64,000 bases of DNA, taken from the IMG/VR virus record IMGVR_UViG_3300027985_000843, positions 62,001-126,000 of that record. One strand, written 5' to 3'. Below, in pieces: positions 30,977 through 37,873 of the stretch. Both the position numbers and the translations under genes were made by a program. The notes beneath the pieces were generated by a model. It was not told where the DNA came from. It saw only the letters and a program-made list of their open reading frames with translations, and did no database searches. Source of the DNA: a virus. How positions within the stretch are numbered: the first letter of the stretch is position 1; each line of letters begins with the position of its first letter.

Positions 30977-31836
30977 CAGCGGCCTCCCTTTCCCTTCTTG
31001 AACTTCGACTTTGGCTGGGCCTTGGGCCTCGACAGAAGCTCCACCTCGTCACCCGCGTCGTCCGACTCATCAGGTTCGGGTTCGTAGGGGTCAGGCTCCT
31101 CCTGGCTGAACTCCTCCTCCGGCTCTACGTCGGTGACCGACAATCCCAAGTCATCGTCGCTGCGTTCGCCCACGTACCGCCTCCCAGGGTCGACCGGCTC
31201 AACATCGACGGATTCGAAGTGCGTTCGGAGATACTCCTCCACTTCTTCACTCCGAGAATGCAGCCACGGTCGGTCTTCCTCGTGGATGACCCACACAGCA
31301 GCCTGCATGGCTTCCCGGATCATCAAAGTCTCCAGCAAGGCACCGGCCGCCGCCCTGTTGGGGTAGCCGATAAAGCCAAGCCGAAGGATGATGAGGTCGT
31401 AGTCCTCCACGAAATCCGACAAGGAGTTGAACACCTCGCGGACCTCCCTGGAGGCCAACGGTTGGTTGCGATACTGCTCGTTGCCGACGTAGACGTTCTT
31501 GATTTGCTGATCTGTGATGATCTTGAAGTTGAATTTCAGGCCCTTGCAGCCCAGGACCCACTTGAGGTGAGGCAGCAAGTTGGGCCACGGGCAGTCGAGG
31601 AACAGGTTATCCCCTGTCCGGTCCACGGAGGGCGGTTCCCCCTTCGTCATCTGGAACAGAGGGCTGGACGTCACGTGGGTGGAGCTACTGATCTCCGGAC
31701 CCAGCTTCTCTCGGAGCAAGATTGAGAGCATGTTCCGACAGGGCCGGTCCGTAAATTCATCGACGGGCACCGAGCCATTCCCATCGCAGCCGGGAAGTCT
31801 CGGCAGCCCACACCTCGGGCATTTGGATTCTGCCAT
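30973..31836 (-). CDS. Hypothetical protein, possible degenerate helicase loader
   Basis: A 287-residue protein with an N-terminal zinc cluster (CPRCGLPRLPGC) and an acidic Pro/Glu tail ending in Lys-rich residues. The middle has the layout of a DnaC/IstB-type AAA domain: NLFLDCPWPNLL where a P-loop would be, and DLIILRLGF where a Walker B would be. The P-loop Lys and Walker B acids are missing, so ATPase activity is unlikely. A helicase-loader role is inferred from this and from its place directly before the helicase. A GGTGTA element lies ten bases before the ATG. Confidence 0.55.
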   Translation of the reverse strand: MAESKCPRCGLPRLPGCDGNGSVPVDEFTDRPCRNMLSILLREKLGPEISSSTHVTSSPLFQMTKGEPPSVDRTGDNLFLDCPWPNLLPHLKWVLGCKGLKFNFKIITDQQIKNVYVGNEQYRNQPLASREVREVFNSLSDFVEDYDLIILRLGFIGYPNRAAAGALLETLMIREAMQAAVWVIHEEDRPWLHSRSEEVEEYLRTHFESVDVEPVDPGRRYVGERSDDDLGLSVTDVEPEEEFSQEEPDPYEPEPDESDDAGDEVELLSRPKAQPKSKFKKGKGGRW

Positions 31837-31840
31837 TAGT

Positions 31841-31854
31841 CTCCCTTACACCGA
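31841..31854 (-). promoter_or_regulatory. GGTGTA-class element heading the helicase-primase unit
   Basis: Minus strand AGTCGGTGTAAGGG, with GGTGTA at 31852-31847, ten bases before the ATG at 31836. It overlaps the last codons and TAA of the SNF2 gene. GGGAGA lies within the spacer and could act as a weak ribosome-binding site. It probably serves the loader-helicase-primase genes. Confidence 0.55.
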
Positions 31855-33627
31855 CTTTGAATTTTGCAGCATCTTGACAAGGCTTCGCAGGTCGCTGCCA
31901 CCTGTGTCGAACTTGAGAGCCCCAACAGCTCCCTCGCCCAGCACCTTGTCGATGAACCCTCGCTTGTTTCGGAGCAGGGTCAGCACGTGGTGGTCGATCG
32001 TCTTGCTGTCGGCGGCCTTCTCTTTGCCCGGCCGCATTGCCACGAGATGGAACACGAGCACGCCCTTGTGGGGCGAGCCGATTCTGACCATTCGTCCAAG
32101 GATCTGGAGGTAGTTTCCCCACGACCAGGGGGCGTCGTAGAAGACGGTGGCCGCCGCCATCTGGAGGTTGATGGCTTCCGACCCGGCATCTGTGATGAAC
32201 ACGACGTTGATGCCGCTGTCCGGGTCCTGGAACTTCTTCTGGTTGCTGCGTCTGACCTTGTCGTCCGTCTCCTTGCCCGTGATGCGGGTCGACTCGATGC
32301 CCTGCTTCTTCAGGATGGCCTGGAGTCTCGGCACGAGGGAGGCGAAGCGGGTGTAGACGATGACCTTCTGATCGTCCAGCTGCTCCGAGAGCAGGTCGAC
32401 CAATGCCTGTTCCTTCGACCCCAGGGAATTCACCCTGTATCGCTTCGGATCGTCAATGAGGTCGGCGTTGACACCCGAGCCCTCACCGAACCCCAACATT
32501 GCGAGCGAATTGACGACCTGCTGGCAGTAAATGAGGGACACCAGAGCCTTGTTGTCCTCGTAGACCTTCATCTCGCCGTCGCCCAGCTCGAACACGCCGG
32601 TGAGGGCCTCTGCGTACTTCAGCTCCTCGGGACGCGACAGCTCAACCACGATCTCTCGCGTGGTGAGCGTGGGCAGCTCTTTCGCCACCATGTGCTTCTT
32701 GCGGCCAAGGAAGAACGGATCGATGGTCGATCTGAAATGGTCGAGGTTCTTGTACCCCTTGATGATGGGAACTCGGGCCTTGCCCATCTTCTTCAACTCG
32801 ACGAAGCAATAGGAGTCGTGGAACTTCGATTGGGTGGTGAACAGCCCGGGCCGAACCACGCCGTAGATGCAGTAGCCCTCGAACAGTCGGTTCTTCAGAA
32901 GGGTGGCCGTCAGGCCGTAACATCTGTTCGCCTTCCGGCTCAGGAACTGAGCGATTTCCCACGTCTTGGTACGCTTCGACTTGAAGGCCGTCGCCTCGTC
33001 GAACACCACCGTGAGCTTTTCGATCGATCCCGTGATTTCGTCGAGGAGCCCTGGCTTGACAGGCTTCTTTGGATCTGGCTTGCCGTCCGGCTTCAATGGC
33101 TGAAAGCCGCCCTCATTCCAGTCCCGAACCAGCAGGGCGTAGTTCGTGATCAAAACGGCAGGTTTCTTGCTGTCTCGCCACTTCTGGTATGCCTCAGTTC
33201 GGAGGTCAAGAGCTGACTTGCCCTTGGTCGGCTTGGCCGAGGCCACGATGGGCTCGACCCCCACGAGGAAGCGTCTGATCTCGTCCGCCCATTGCTCGAT
33301 GGCGCTTTTGGGGGCAACCACGATGACCTTGTGGTCTGATTCGGCCTTCGAGTCCCACAGGTAGGCCATGGCGGCAAGAGTCTCCACCGTCTTGCCCAAA
33401 CCACAGTCATCCCCAAGCACCATCCGCTTGAGCGTCATCATGTGATAGACGCCCTGCACTTGGTAGTATCTGAGGGTGAAGTCTTCCTCACCCCCTCCGA
33501 TACTCGTGATTCTCTGTCTGAGCCACTTGCATGGCTTCAAACTCACTGTCTTGGATGCCCGTACTTCTTTGAGTCTCTCGTAGGCTTTCGCCATCGAAGG
33601 AGACAACTCCGCCATCGGTTCCAGCAT
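31846..33627 (-). CDS. SNF2-type superfamily 2 helicase
   Basis: The 593-residue protein has both RecA-like lobes. Motif I is GDDCGLGKT (72-80), motif II VVFDEAT, motif III GLTAT, and motif VI QILGRMVRIG. Motif Ia (VIVVAPKS) and the lobe-2 strand KVIVYTRF are also clear. SNF2 translocases remodel protein-DNA complexes, and phage versions are linked to replication or recombination. There is no C-terminal nuclease domain. MLEPMAEL at 33627 is the start; the longer frame reads through the GGTGTA element ten bases upstream. Confidence 0.9.
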   Translation of the reverse strand: MLEPMAELSPSMAKAYERLKEVRASKTVSLKPCKWLRQRITSIGGGEEDFTLRYYQVQGVYHMMTLKRMVLGDDCGLGKTVETLAAMAYLWDSKAESDHKVIVVAPKSAIEQWADEIRRFLVGVEPIVASAKPTKGKSALDLRTEAYQKWRDSKKPAVLITNYALLVRDWNEGGFQPLKPDGKPDPKKPVKPGLLDEITGSIEKLTVVFDEATAFKSKRTKTWEIAQFLSRKANRCYGLTATLLKNRLFEGYCIYGVVRPGLFTTQSKFHDSYCFVELKKMGKARVPIIKGYKNLDHFRSTIDPFFLGRKKHMVAKELPTLTTREIVVELSRPEELKYAEALTGVFELGDGEMKVYEDNKALVSLIYCQQVVNSLAMLGFGEGSGVNADLIDDPKRYRVNSLGSKEQALVDLLSEQLDDQKVIVYTRFASLVPRLQAILKKQGIESTRITGKETDDKVRRSNQKKFQDPDSGINVVFITDAGSEAINLQMAAATVFYDAPWSWGNYLQILGRMVRIGSPHKGVLVFHLVAMRPGKEKAADSKTIDHHVLTLLRNKRGFIDKVLGEGAVGALKFDTGGSDLRSLVKMLQNSKSV

Positions 33628-33631
33628 CCCG

Positions 33632-33645
33632 CAACTATACACCGA
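33632..33645 (-). promoter_or_regulatory. GGTGTA-class element before the SNF2 helicase gene
   Basis: Minus strand CTTCGGTGTATAGT, with GGTGTA at 33643-33638 and ten bases to the ATG. TATAGT is a near-consensus -10 with an extended TG, six bases from the start codon. No Shine-Dalgarno. This is one of the clearest copies. Confidence 0.65.
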
Positions 33646-33654
33646 AGGTGATAG

Positions 33655-33963
33655 TTACCGACGGATGAAATGAGCCTTATTGCGACGAAACGCTATCTGC
33701 TGAGCCTCGTCCATGGCCCTATGAATTTGCTCGGTGGTCGCGCCAGCATCCATAGCCGTTCGCAGAGTGGCAGAGACCTCCCGCGACAGAATAATCTCCG
33801 CCTGTATGGGGACCTTCGCTTTGCGCGGCATCCGCATATCCGCATCAAAAGACGACGTCACGATAGCCGGCGTCTTGTGCAAGTACACCTTCACCCATGT
33901 CGCCCTCAGGCGACGCAGGCTCAGGAACACATTCATCCTTCGAACACGACTCAGACGATTCAT
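33655..33963 (-). CDS. Small basic hypothetical protein
   Basis: A 102-residue, strongly basic protein starting MNRLSRVRRMNVFLSLRR. The middle is a beta-strand and helix pair (KVPIQAEIILSREVSATLRTAM), and the tail is basic (RRNKAHFIRR). It could bind nucleic acid. A GGTGTA element lies 13 bases before the ATG; the in-frame upstream codons fall in the promoter. No family is recognised. Confidence 0.6.
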   Translation of the reverse strand: MNRLSRVRRMNVFLSLRRLRATWVKVYLHKTPAIVTSSFDADMRMPRKAKVPIQAEIILSREVSATLRTAMDAGATTEQIHRAMDEAQQIAFRRNKAHFIRR

Positions 33964-33970
33964 GTCTGTA

Positions 33971-33984
33971 GTACGATACACCGA
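33971..33984 (-). promoter_or_regulatory. GGTGTA-class element before 33655-33963
   Basis: Minus strand CTTCGGTGTATCGT, with GGTGTA at 33982-33977, 13 bases before the ATG. It shares the first ten bases (CTTCGGTGTA) with the element 340 bases away before the SNF2 helicase. No Shine-Dalgarno is present. Confidence 0.55.
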
Positions 33985-34000
33985 AGGCAAGAGTTCGGAA

Positions 34001-34534
34001 CTATCTTACTTCGCACGTACCGGGAGGTGCCGGATCGGGCACACCATCCCACCAAGTGCTCACGAGCTTCGCCACCCCCTTTGTCTCCACAGCAAAGACA
34101 ATCGTGAGCCGGGACGGGGTCGTGTAGCGAATCTTTTGCCCCTGTTCGATCATGGCCGACAACACGCCATAGAAGGGGTCGTTCCTCTTGCGAAGGGCGT
34201 GTGCCTCCTTGGCCCATTCGACGAAGGCTTTCTGCACGTCTTTGACGGAGACTTTGCGAAGATCCATCCGGTATTGAGCGTGCGGGCCGATGAGCACCTT
34301 GGTGACGATGCTCTTGGTCTTCTCCACTTGCAGGTCGTAGACCTTGGCCGCGTCAGGATTGGACAAGGGCTTGCCGTTCTCGACCTGCTCGACCAGCTTG
34401 TCCTTGAGGCGCGGGTTCTGGATCTCTTGATCCACTCGCTGGACCACCTGGCAAGGGCCTCCTGGCCGCCCAAGAGGCGGGTTCAGGTCGGCAAGGAATC
34501 TCCGAACGACACCTTCTGCGGTTGCATGCGTCAT
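34001..34534 (-). CDS. Hypothetical protein with N-terminal RVVARYL-like segment
   Basis: A 177-residue protein starting MTHATAEGVVRRFLADL, where residues 8-15 are a diverged copy of the RVVARYL peptide. The middle holds a HAQYRMDLRKVSVKDVQKAF segment reminiscent of small DUF4258/RelE-like folds, but the match is weak. The ATG overlaps the stop of the upstream secreted-protein gene (ATGA). The function is unknown. Confidence 0.6.
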   Translation of the reverse strand: MTHATAEGVVRRFLADLNPPLGRPGGPCQVVQRVDQEIQNPRLKDKLVEQVENGKPLSNPDAAKVYDLQVEKTKSIVTKVLIGPHAQYRMDLRKVSVKDVQKAFVEWAKEAHALRKRNDPFYGVLSAMIEQGQKIRYTTPSRLTIVFAVETKGVAKLVSTWWDGVPDPAPPGTCEVR

Positions 34535-35139
34535 GGGTTCCAGAAGCTGAAGGTCAGCGAGAAGTTCCAGTTGTGGTGCCAGCTGCCCCACGTCAAACCG
34601 TAGCCGCTGTAGGCCCCGAAGTTCTCCGTGAGGTCGATGCCCACCCCACCACCGATGCTGCGGTAGCCCAGGGCGGCATTGAGGTTGACCCAGTCGTAGT
34701 ACAGGAAGTCGGCCATGAAGCCCGCATCCGTCACATCGCGGAACTCTTGCGAGTCCCCATAGAGGGCTTCCAAGGGCAGCAACCCCATGTACGCCTTCGG
34801 CCGGAAGCGGAAGCCCCAGATCGGCGGCTTGTGCATCGCGGCGATCACGTGGACCTCACCCTCAGCCTTGACTTCGTAGTTGCACCAGGTCATCCGCAGA
34901 GTGTAGGGCTCCGGAGCATTCCCCGTGAAGAAGACTCGGCCGTCCCTGTCCACGACAATCCGGATGGGGTCCAGCTCGAACGTTGGCTTCTCGTCGAGCT
35001 GGCACTGCTTCTCCCGAAGCAACGTGGCGAAGACACGCATGTCCTTCTCGGGCACGCACATCGACGGCTCCGCACACTCTTGAGCCGACGCCACCGACGA
35101 CAATAGCAGGACCGCCAGAACGAACAGCCACCGGTGCAT
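34531..35139 (-). CDS. Secreted protein, probably outer-membrane or periplasmic
   Basis: This 202-residue protein has a classic signal peptide: Met-His-Arg, a 15-residue hydrophobic core, and a probable cleavage site ASA|QE near residue 20. The mature part is rich in beta-strands and aromatics and ends NFSLTFSFWNP, like a membrane beta-strand. The ATG at 35139 overlaps the upstream stop (TGATG) after a GGAGAGGAGA ribosome-binding site. A phage-encoded exported protein could serve in lysis, superinfection exclusion or envelope modification; none is shown. Confidence 0.65.
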   Translation of the reverse strand: MHRWLFVLAVLLLSSVASAQECAEPSMCVPEKDMRVFATLLREKQCQLDEKPTFELDPIRIVVDRDGRVFFTGNAPEPYTLRMTWCNYEVKAEGEVHVIAAMHKPPIWGFRFRPKAYMGLLPLEALYGDSQEFRDVTDAGFMADFLYYDWVNLNAALGYRSIGGGVGIDLTENFGAYSGYGLTWGSWHHNWNFSLTFSFWNP

Positions 35140-35888
35140 CACTGTCTCCTCTCCAGACGAGCTTTCAGCTCACGGGTGGCCGCCGCCAGCTCCTTGAGGT
35201 TCTGCGTCGAGCTGGGGCTGCCTTCGCCCGTGTTGATCCAGTTCCAGAAGTCGGGCGTCTCACACAGCTCGCACGAGGTCCCGGACTCCTTCCAGTCTTT
35301 CGACCCCCGCTCGTAACCCCACCCGAGCCCATAGTGGTGGGCAAGGGAGTTCATACACGCCTCACAGGCCGTAGCAGCCACGAGAATCGAGTCTTCAACC
35401 GACAGGGGCCGGAGGACCTTGCCATGCCTCAAGGCCGCTTCCTGGACCTCCTGGGACGACGGGCGAGCCATTGCGAGAGCGAGGTCTGTCGGCCAAGTCG
35501 ACTCGCCCGACAGGAGTGTGTAACTGCCGCTCGAATCCCACTTGTCCGGCCAAGGCTCGCCGATGTTCCGAACTTGTGTCCCTTTGCAACGTGCGCACTC
35601 CCGACCCTCTACCCCCTCGACCCACCCGTAAGTCTTGCGAAGGTCCTCTTCCGGATGAGGGCAGGTCGCAACCTCTTCGGGCAGAATCGTCCGAAGGATG
35701 GAATGCCGAAGGGACGCAGGCATCCGGTCGTGCTGGTAGATGTACCCAGGGGGAGGGACATGCCCGTCGCCGGTGCTGAAGTCGGGAATCCACCGCTCGC
35801 CCGCCTCGTTCTCGAACCACAGGGACGGGAGCAGCTGGAACCTCTGAGCGAGGCGGTAGCGAAAGACGATGCGAGCTGCGAGGTTCAT
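35139..35888 (-). CDS. Hypothetical Cys-rich protein with N-terminal RVVARYL-like tag
   Basis: A 249-residue protein starting MNLAARIVFRYRLAQRF; residues 5-12 resemble the operon tag at 3150-8205. Two zinc-like cysteine pairs follow (CARC, and CELC near the C-terminus), with another CEAC between, so it may bind two metals. The ATG overlaps the stop of the GIY-YIG gene (ATGA). It is not an obvious nuclease or protease. Confidence 0.6.
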   Translation of the reverse strand: MNLAARIVFRYRLAQRFQLLPSLWFENEAGERWIPDFSTGDGHVPPPGYIYQHDRMPASLRHSILRTILPEEVATCPHPEEDLRKTYGWVEGVEGRECARCKGTQVRNIGEPWPDKWDSSGSYTLLSGESTWPTDLALAMARPSSQEVQEAALRHGKVLRPLSVEDSILVAATACEACMNSLAHHYGLGWGYERGSKDWKESGTSCELCETPDFWNWINTGEGSPSSTQNLKELAAATRELKARLERRQ

Positions 35889-36643
35889 AGAGAGCCCTCG
35901 ATGTCTGTCTGTTTGCGTTGCCAATACGCCTTAACACCGCGTGCAATACTGGCCTTGTGCTCTTCAGACAGTTCGCTCGGACCTTTACCCTTACGGCCTC
36001 TAGAGATTCGGGCCAGGGTTTCCGGAGTTCTCTTTCGACCCCTGTTTGCCGCAGCCACCTTTTCTACATGTTCAGGGGATAACTTCCGACCCACGCGAGC
36101 CGCAGCCATTTTGGCTTTGGTCTCCTCGGACAAGGGTTTTCCTTTGAGTGCTTCGGACACCTTTCTTCCGACCTCCGGATCTCTTTTCTTGCCCTTTTTG
36201 GCCTGAGACATTTTAGCTCTGGTCTCTGGGGATAGCTTCCTCCCTCTCAAGGCAGCGGCTACTTTGGCAACAGCTTCTGGCGACTTTTTTCGTCCTTTCA
36301 TGACTTTGGATAGCTTTTCCTTAGTCTCAGAACTCAGGGATTTACCACCCAAGCCCCCACTATCCAAGTTGTAGCCACGTGTCAGGTCGGTTGAGCTGTA
36401 GTGCTTGATCCAACGACGCTCTGCACAAAGGGCGTCGTCCTCTGTGTCGAATTCTTCCAGCACTTCCACCACGAAATTGTCGATGCCGTGCTTTCTCATG
36501 GCTCTGACAATCAACATATGGTGATGACTTCTTTTGGAAGCACTCACGTGCTGAGCCCATCGATGGCTCATATGGTTGGTCTTGCCCACATAGACCTTAC
36601 CATTCACAAGATTCTTGATGAGGTACACGCACGGCCGTTTCAT
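35885..36643 (-). CDS. GIY-YIG homing endonuclease with NUMOD3 repeats
   Basis: The 252-residue protein has an N-terminal GIY-YIG nuclease domain (VYLI at 6-9, KVYVGKT at 16-22, Arg and Glu downstream). About six tandem NUMOD3-like DNA-binding units follow, with repeated 'KGR..SPE...K' cores. This is the standard layout of phage homing endonucleases, which are mobile elements. The region is visibly less GC-rich than its neighbours, a sign of transfer. AGGAGG stands five bases before the ATG. Its start overlaps the end of the amber-interrupted frame at 36640-36738. Confidence 0.9.
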   Translation of the reverse strand: MKRPCVYLIKNLVNGKVYVGKTNHMSHRWAQHVSASKRSHHHMLIVRAMRKHGIDNFVVEVLEEFDTEDDALCAERRWIKHYSSTDLTRGYNLDSGGLGGKSLSSETKEKLSKVMKGRKKSPEAVAKVAAALRGRKLSPETRAKMSQAKKGKKRDPEVGRKVSEALKGKPLSEETKAKMAAARVGRKLSPEHVEKVAAANRGRKRTPETLARISRGRKGKGPSELSEEHKASIARGVKAYWQRKQTDIEGSL

Positions 36644-36738
36644 TGGTACCTCCTAAGCAAGTCGTCCACCTCCTCAGCAGATACACCGGAGTTGTCTTTC
36701 ACCGAAACAACAAAAGTTCCAGGTTGAACAACGATGAC
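36640..36738 (-). other. In-frame extension after an amber codon
   Basis: The frame of the membrane-protein gene 36739-37176 continues past its TAG for 32 codons, reading VIVVQPGTFVVSV, then KDNSGVSAEEVDDLLRRYQ. It stops at a TGA that overlaps the GIY-YIG ATG (ATGA). The extension looks like real protein, and that stop/start overlap is the normal gene junction of this genome. It may be reached by amber readthrough, be a remnant after a nonsense mutation, or encode a 20-residue peptide from a GTG at 36702. It also contains the GGTGTA-like element at 36687-36682. Confidence 0.55.
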
Positions 36739-37176
36739 CTAGTCTACACTTGAAGAATGAACTCCGTCGGGAAGCACGATCTCGACGGGATCCTTCTCTC
36801 CAGGTGGAACAATCTTGACGATGCCCGGGTCACCAAACAGGCCAGGCTTTTCGATGGGCACAACCACTGCTTGCGTCTGCCCCTTCGAGTCTGGCGTCCC
36901 GGGAGGGATGAGCTTGCCATCCTTGTCCACTCGGGCCTTCGGCACAGAGTTGGCGACGTCGATGGCCTTGTTGCCTGTGGCCTTCTTGTCCTCCTTGCCG
37001 AACAGCTTGTTGAGCAACCCACCGATCTGGACATCCTTCACGCCGAGAACAACAAGGATGATGGCACCCACCACGATGAGGATGGCCGGGAGGGGCGCGG
37101 CGATCCAACGGAAGACCCGCTTGATCCACGTCCAAGAAGCATCCCAGAAGGTGGGTTCCTTCTCCGCCTCACTCAT
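36739..37176 (-). CDS. Membrane protein with possible amber readthrough
   Basis: A 145-residue protein starting MSEAEKEPTFWDASW. A short amphipathic N-terminus is followed by one hydrophobic segment (LPAILIVVGAIILVVLG), a basic stretch, and a beta-rich C-terminal domain with Pro/Gly turns. It ends at a TAG in the middle of what looks like a beta domain, and the same frame continues (see 36640-36738). The start overlaps the upstream stop. Together with the upstream membrane protein it could form a lysis or tail-membrane pair; this is inference. Confidence 0.65.
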   Translation of the reverse strand: MSEAEKEPTFWDASWTWIKRVFRWIAAPLPAILIVVGAIILVVLGVKDVQIGGLLNKLFGKEDKKATGNKAIDVANSVPKARVDKDGKLIPPGTPDSKGQTQAVVVPIEKPGLFGDPGIVKIVPPGEKDPVEIVLPDGVHSSSVD

Positions 37177-37591
37177 CGCCCGCTGGCTCCGGGGCCTTCG
37201 CGGCAGGCAGGTCGCTCTCATCGACGATGTCGAACTTCTTGAGCACGATCTTCTTCAGGATCTTGTAGATGAAGCCCGAGAAGAAACCAACCACGATCCC
37301 GAAGAACAGACGAGCTGAGAAGCTATCGAGCCCCTGAGGGAAGGGGTACATCGTCGCCGCCGTCGCTGTGACGCTGCCCCAAGCCACTGGCAGAACGTAG
37401 AGAATCACCTCGTTCCACCACCGAGCGAAGGTCGTCTTGTAGGTTGCGCCGGCTACGTTGGCATCGACCACCTTCTTGGCCGTCGGGATGGCCGTCTCGA
37501 CCACCTTGCGGGTCAGGAAGGTGAGGATCCAGCACATCAGCCCAAAGATGAGCGTGTGCCAACCGAGAAAGTTCGTGAGTGCTTGTTCCAT
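37169..37591 (-). CDS. Multi-pass membrane protein, holin-like in form
   Basis: A 140-residue protein with about three hydrophobic segments (LIFGLMCWILTFL, VILYVLPVAWGSV, LFFGIVVGFFSGFIY) and a basic-then-acidic C-terminal tail. Size and topology fit holins, but many phage membrane proteins look similar. AGGAGG about nine bases before the ATG. It is coupled to the single-pass protein gene downstream. No endolysin is seen next to it, so the holin reading is weak. Confidence 0.65.
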   Translation of the reverse strand: MEQALTNFLGWHTLIFGLMCWILTFLTRKVVETAIPTAKKVVDANVAGATYKTTFARWWNEVILYVLPVAWGSVTATAATMYPFPQGLDSFSARLFFGIVVGFFSGFIYKILKKIVLKKFDIVDESDLPAAKAPEPAGDE

Positions 37592-37628
37592 GATAATGGC
37601 CTCCTACTAGGAGCCTCGAACAATAAGA

Positions 37629-37865
37629 CTAGGAGCCGTCGTCGACGTTGACATCTTCGGCGATCTCGACCCGGTGGTCGTTGGTCGGCAACGTGCCAGC
37701 GGCCCATTGATTGATGCGGTTGATACGTTCGAGCACGTTCGCCCTCTGCTCTTCTGTGAGCACAGGATTACCAAGAGAGTCCCGAAGCTGCGCGAGGCTC
37801 TTGGATGCAGTCGCCCTACGGCGTACCGTAGGAATGCTCAGGTAGTTCTTGTGGTTGACAGCCAT
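37629..37865 (-). CDS. Small hypothetical protein
   Basis: A 78-residue protein starting MAVNHKNYLSIPTVRRRA, basic at the front, helical in the middle (EEQRANVLERINRINQW) and acidic at the end. GAGGTAACTG precedes the ATG. It lies directly after the large tail gene, so it may be a virion component. The short gap to the next gene holds two copies of GGCTCCTAG. Confidence 0.55.
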   Translation of the reverse strand: MAVNHKNYLSIPTVRRRATASKSLAQLRDSLGNPVLTEEQRANVLERINRINQWAAGTLPTNDHRVEIAEDVNVDDGS

Positions 37866-37873
37866 CAGTTACC

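Noticed and set aside
31864-33216. Plus-strand ORF of 450 codons
   Set aside because: It is a shadow of the SNF2 helicase, whose motifs define the true strand.
36682-36687. GGTGTA copy 38 bases before the GIY-YIG start
   Set aside because: It falls within the in-frame extension after the amber codon and may be coding by chance; it is mentioned in that entry but not called as a promoter.
37169-37591. Firm holin assignment
   Set aside because: Topology fits, but there is no adjacent endolysin or spanin with recognisable motifs, so it is listed only as a membrane protein.
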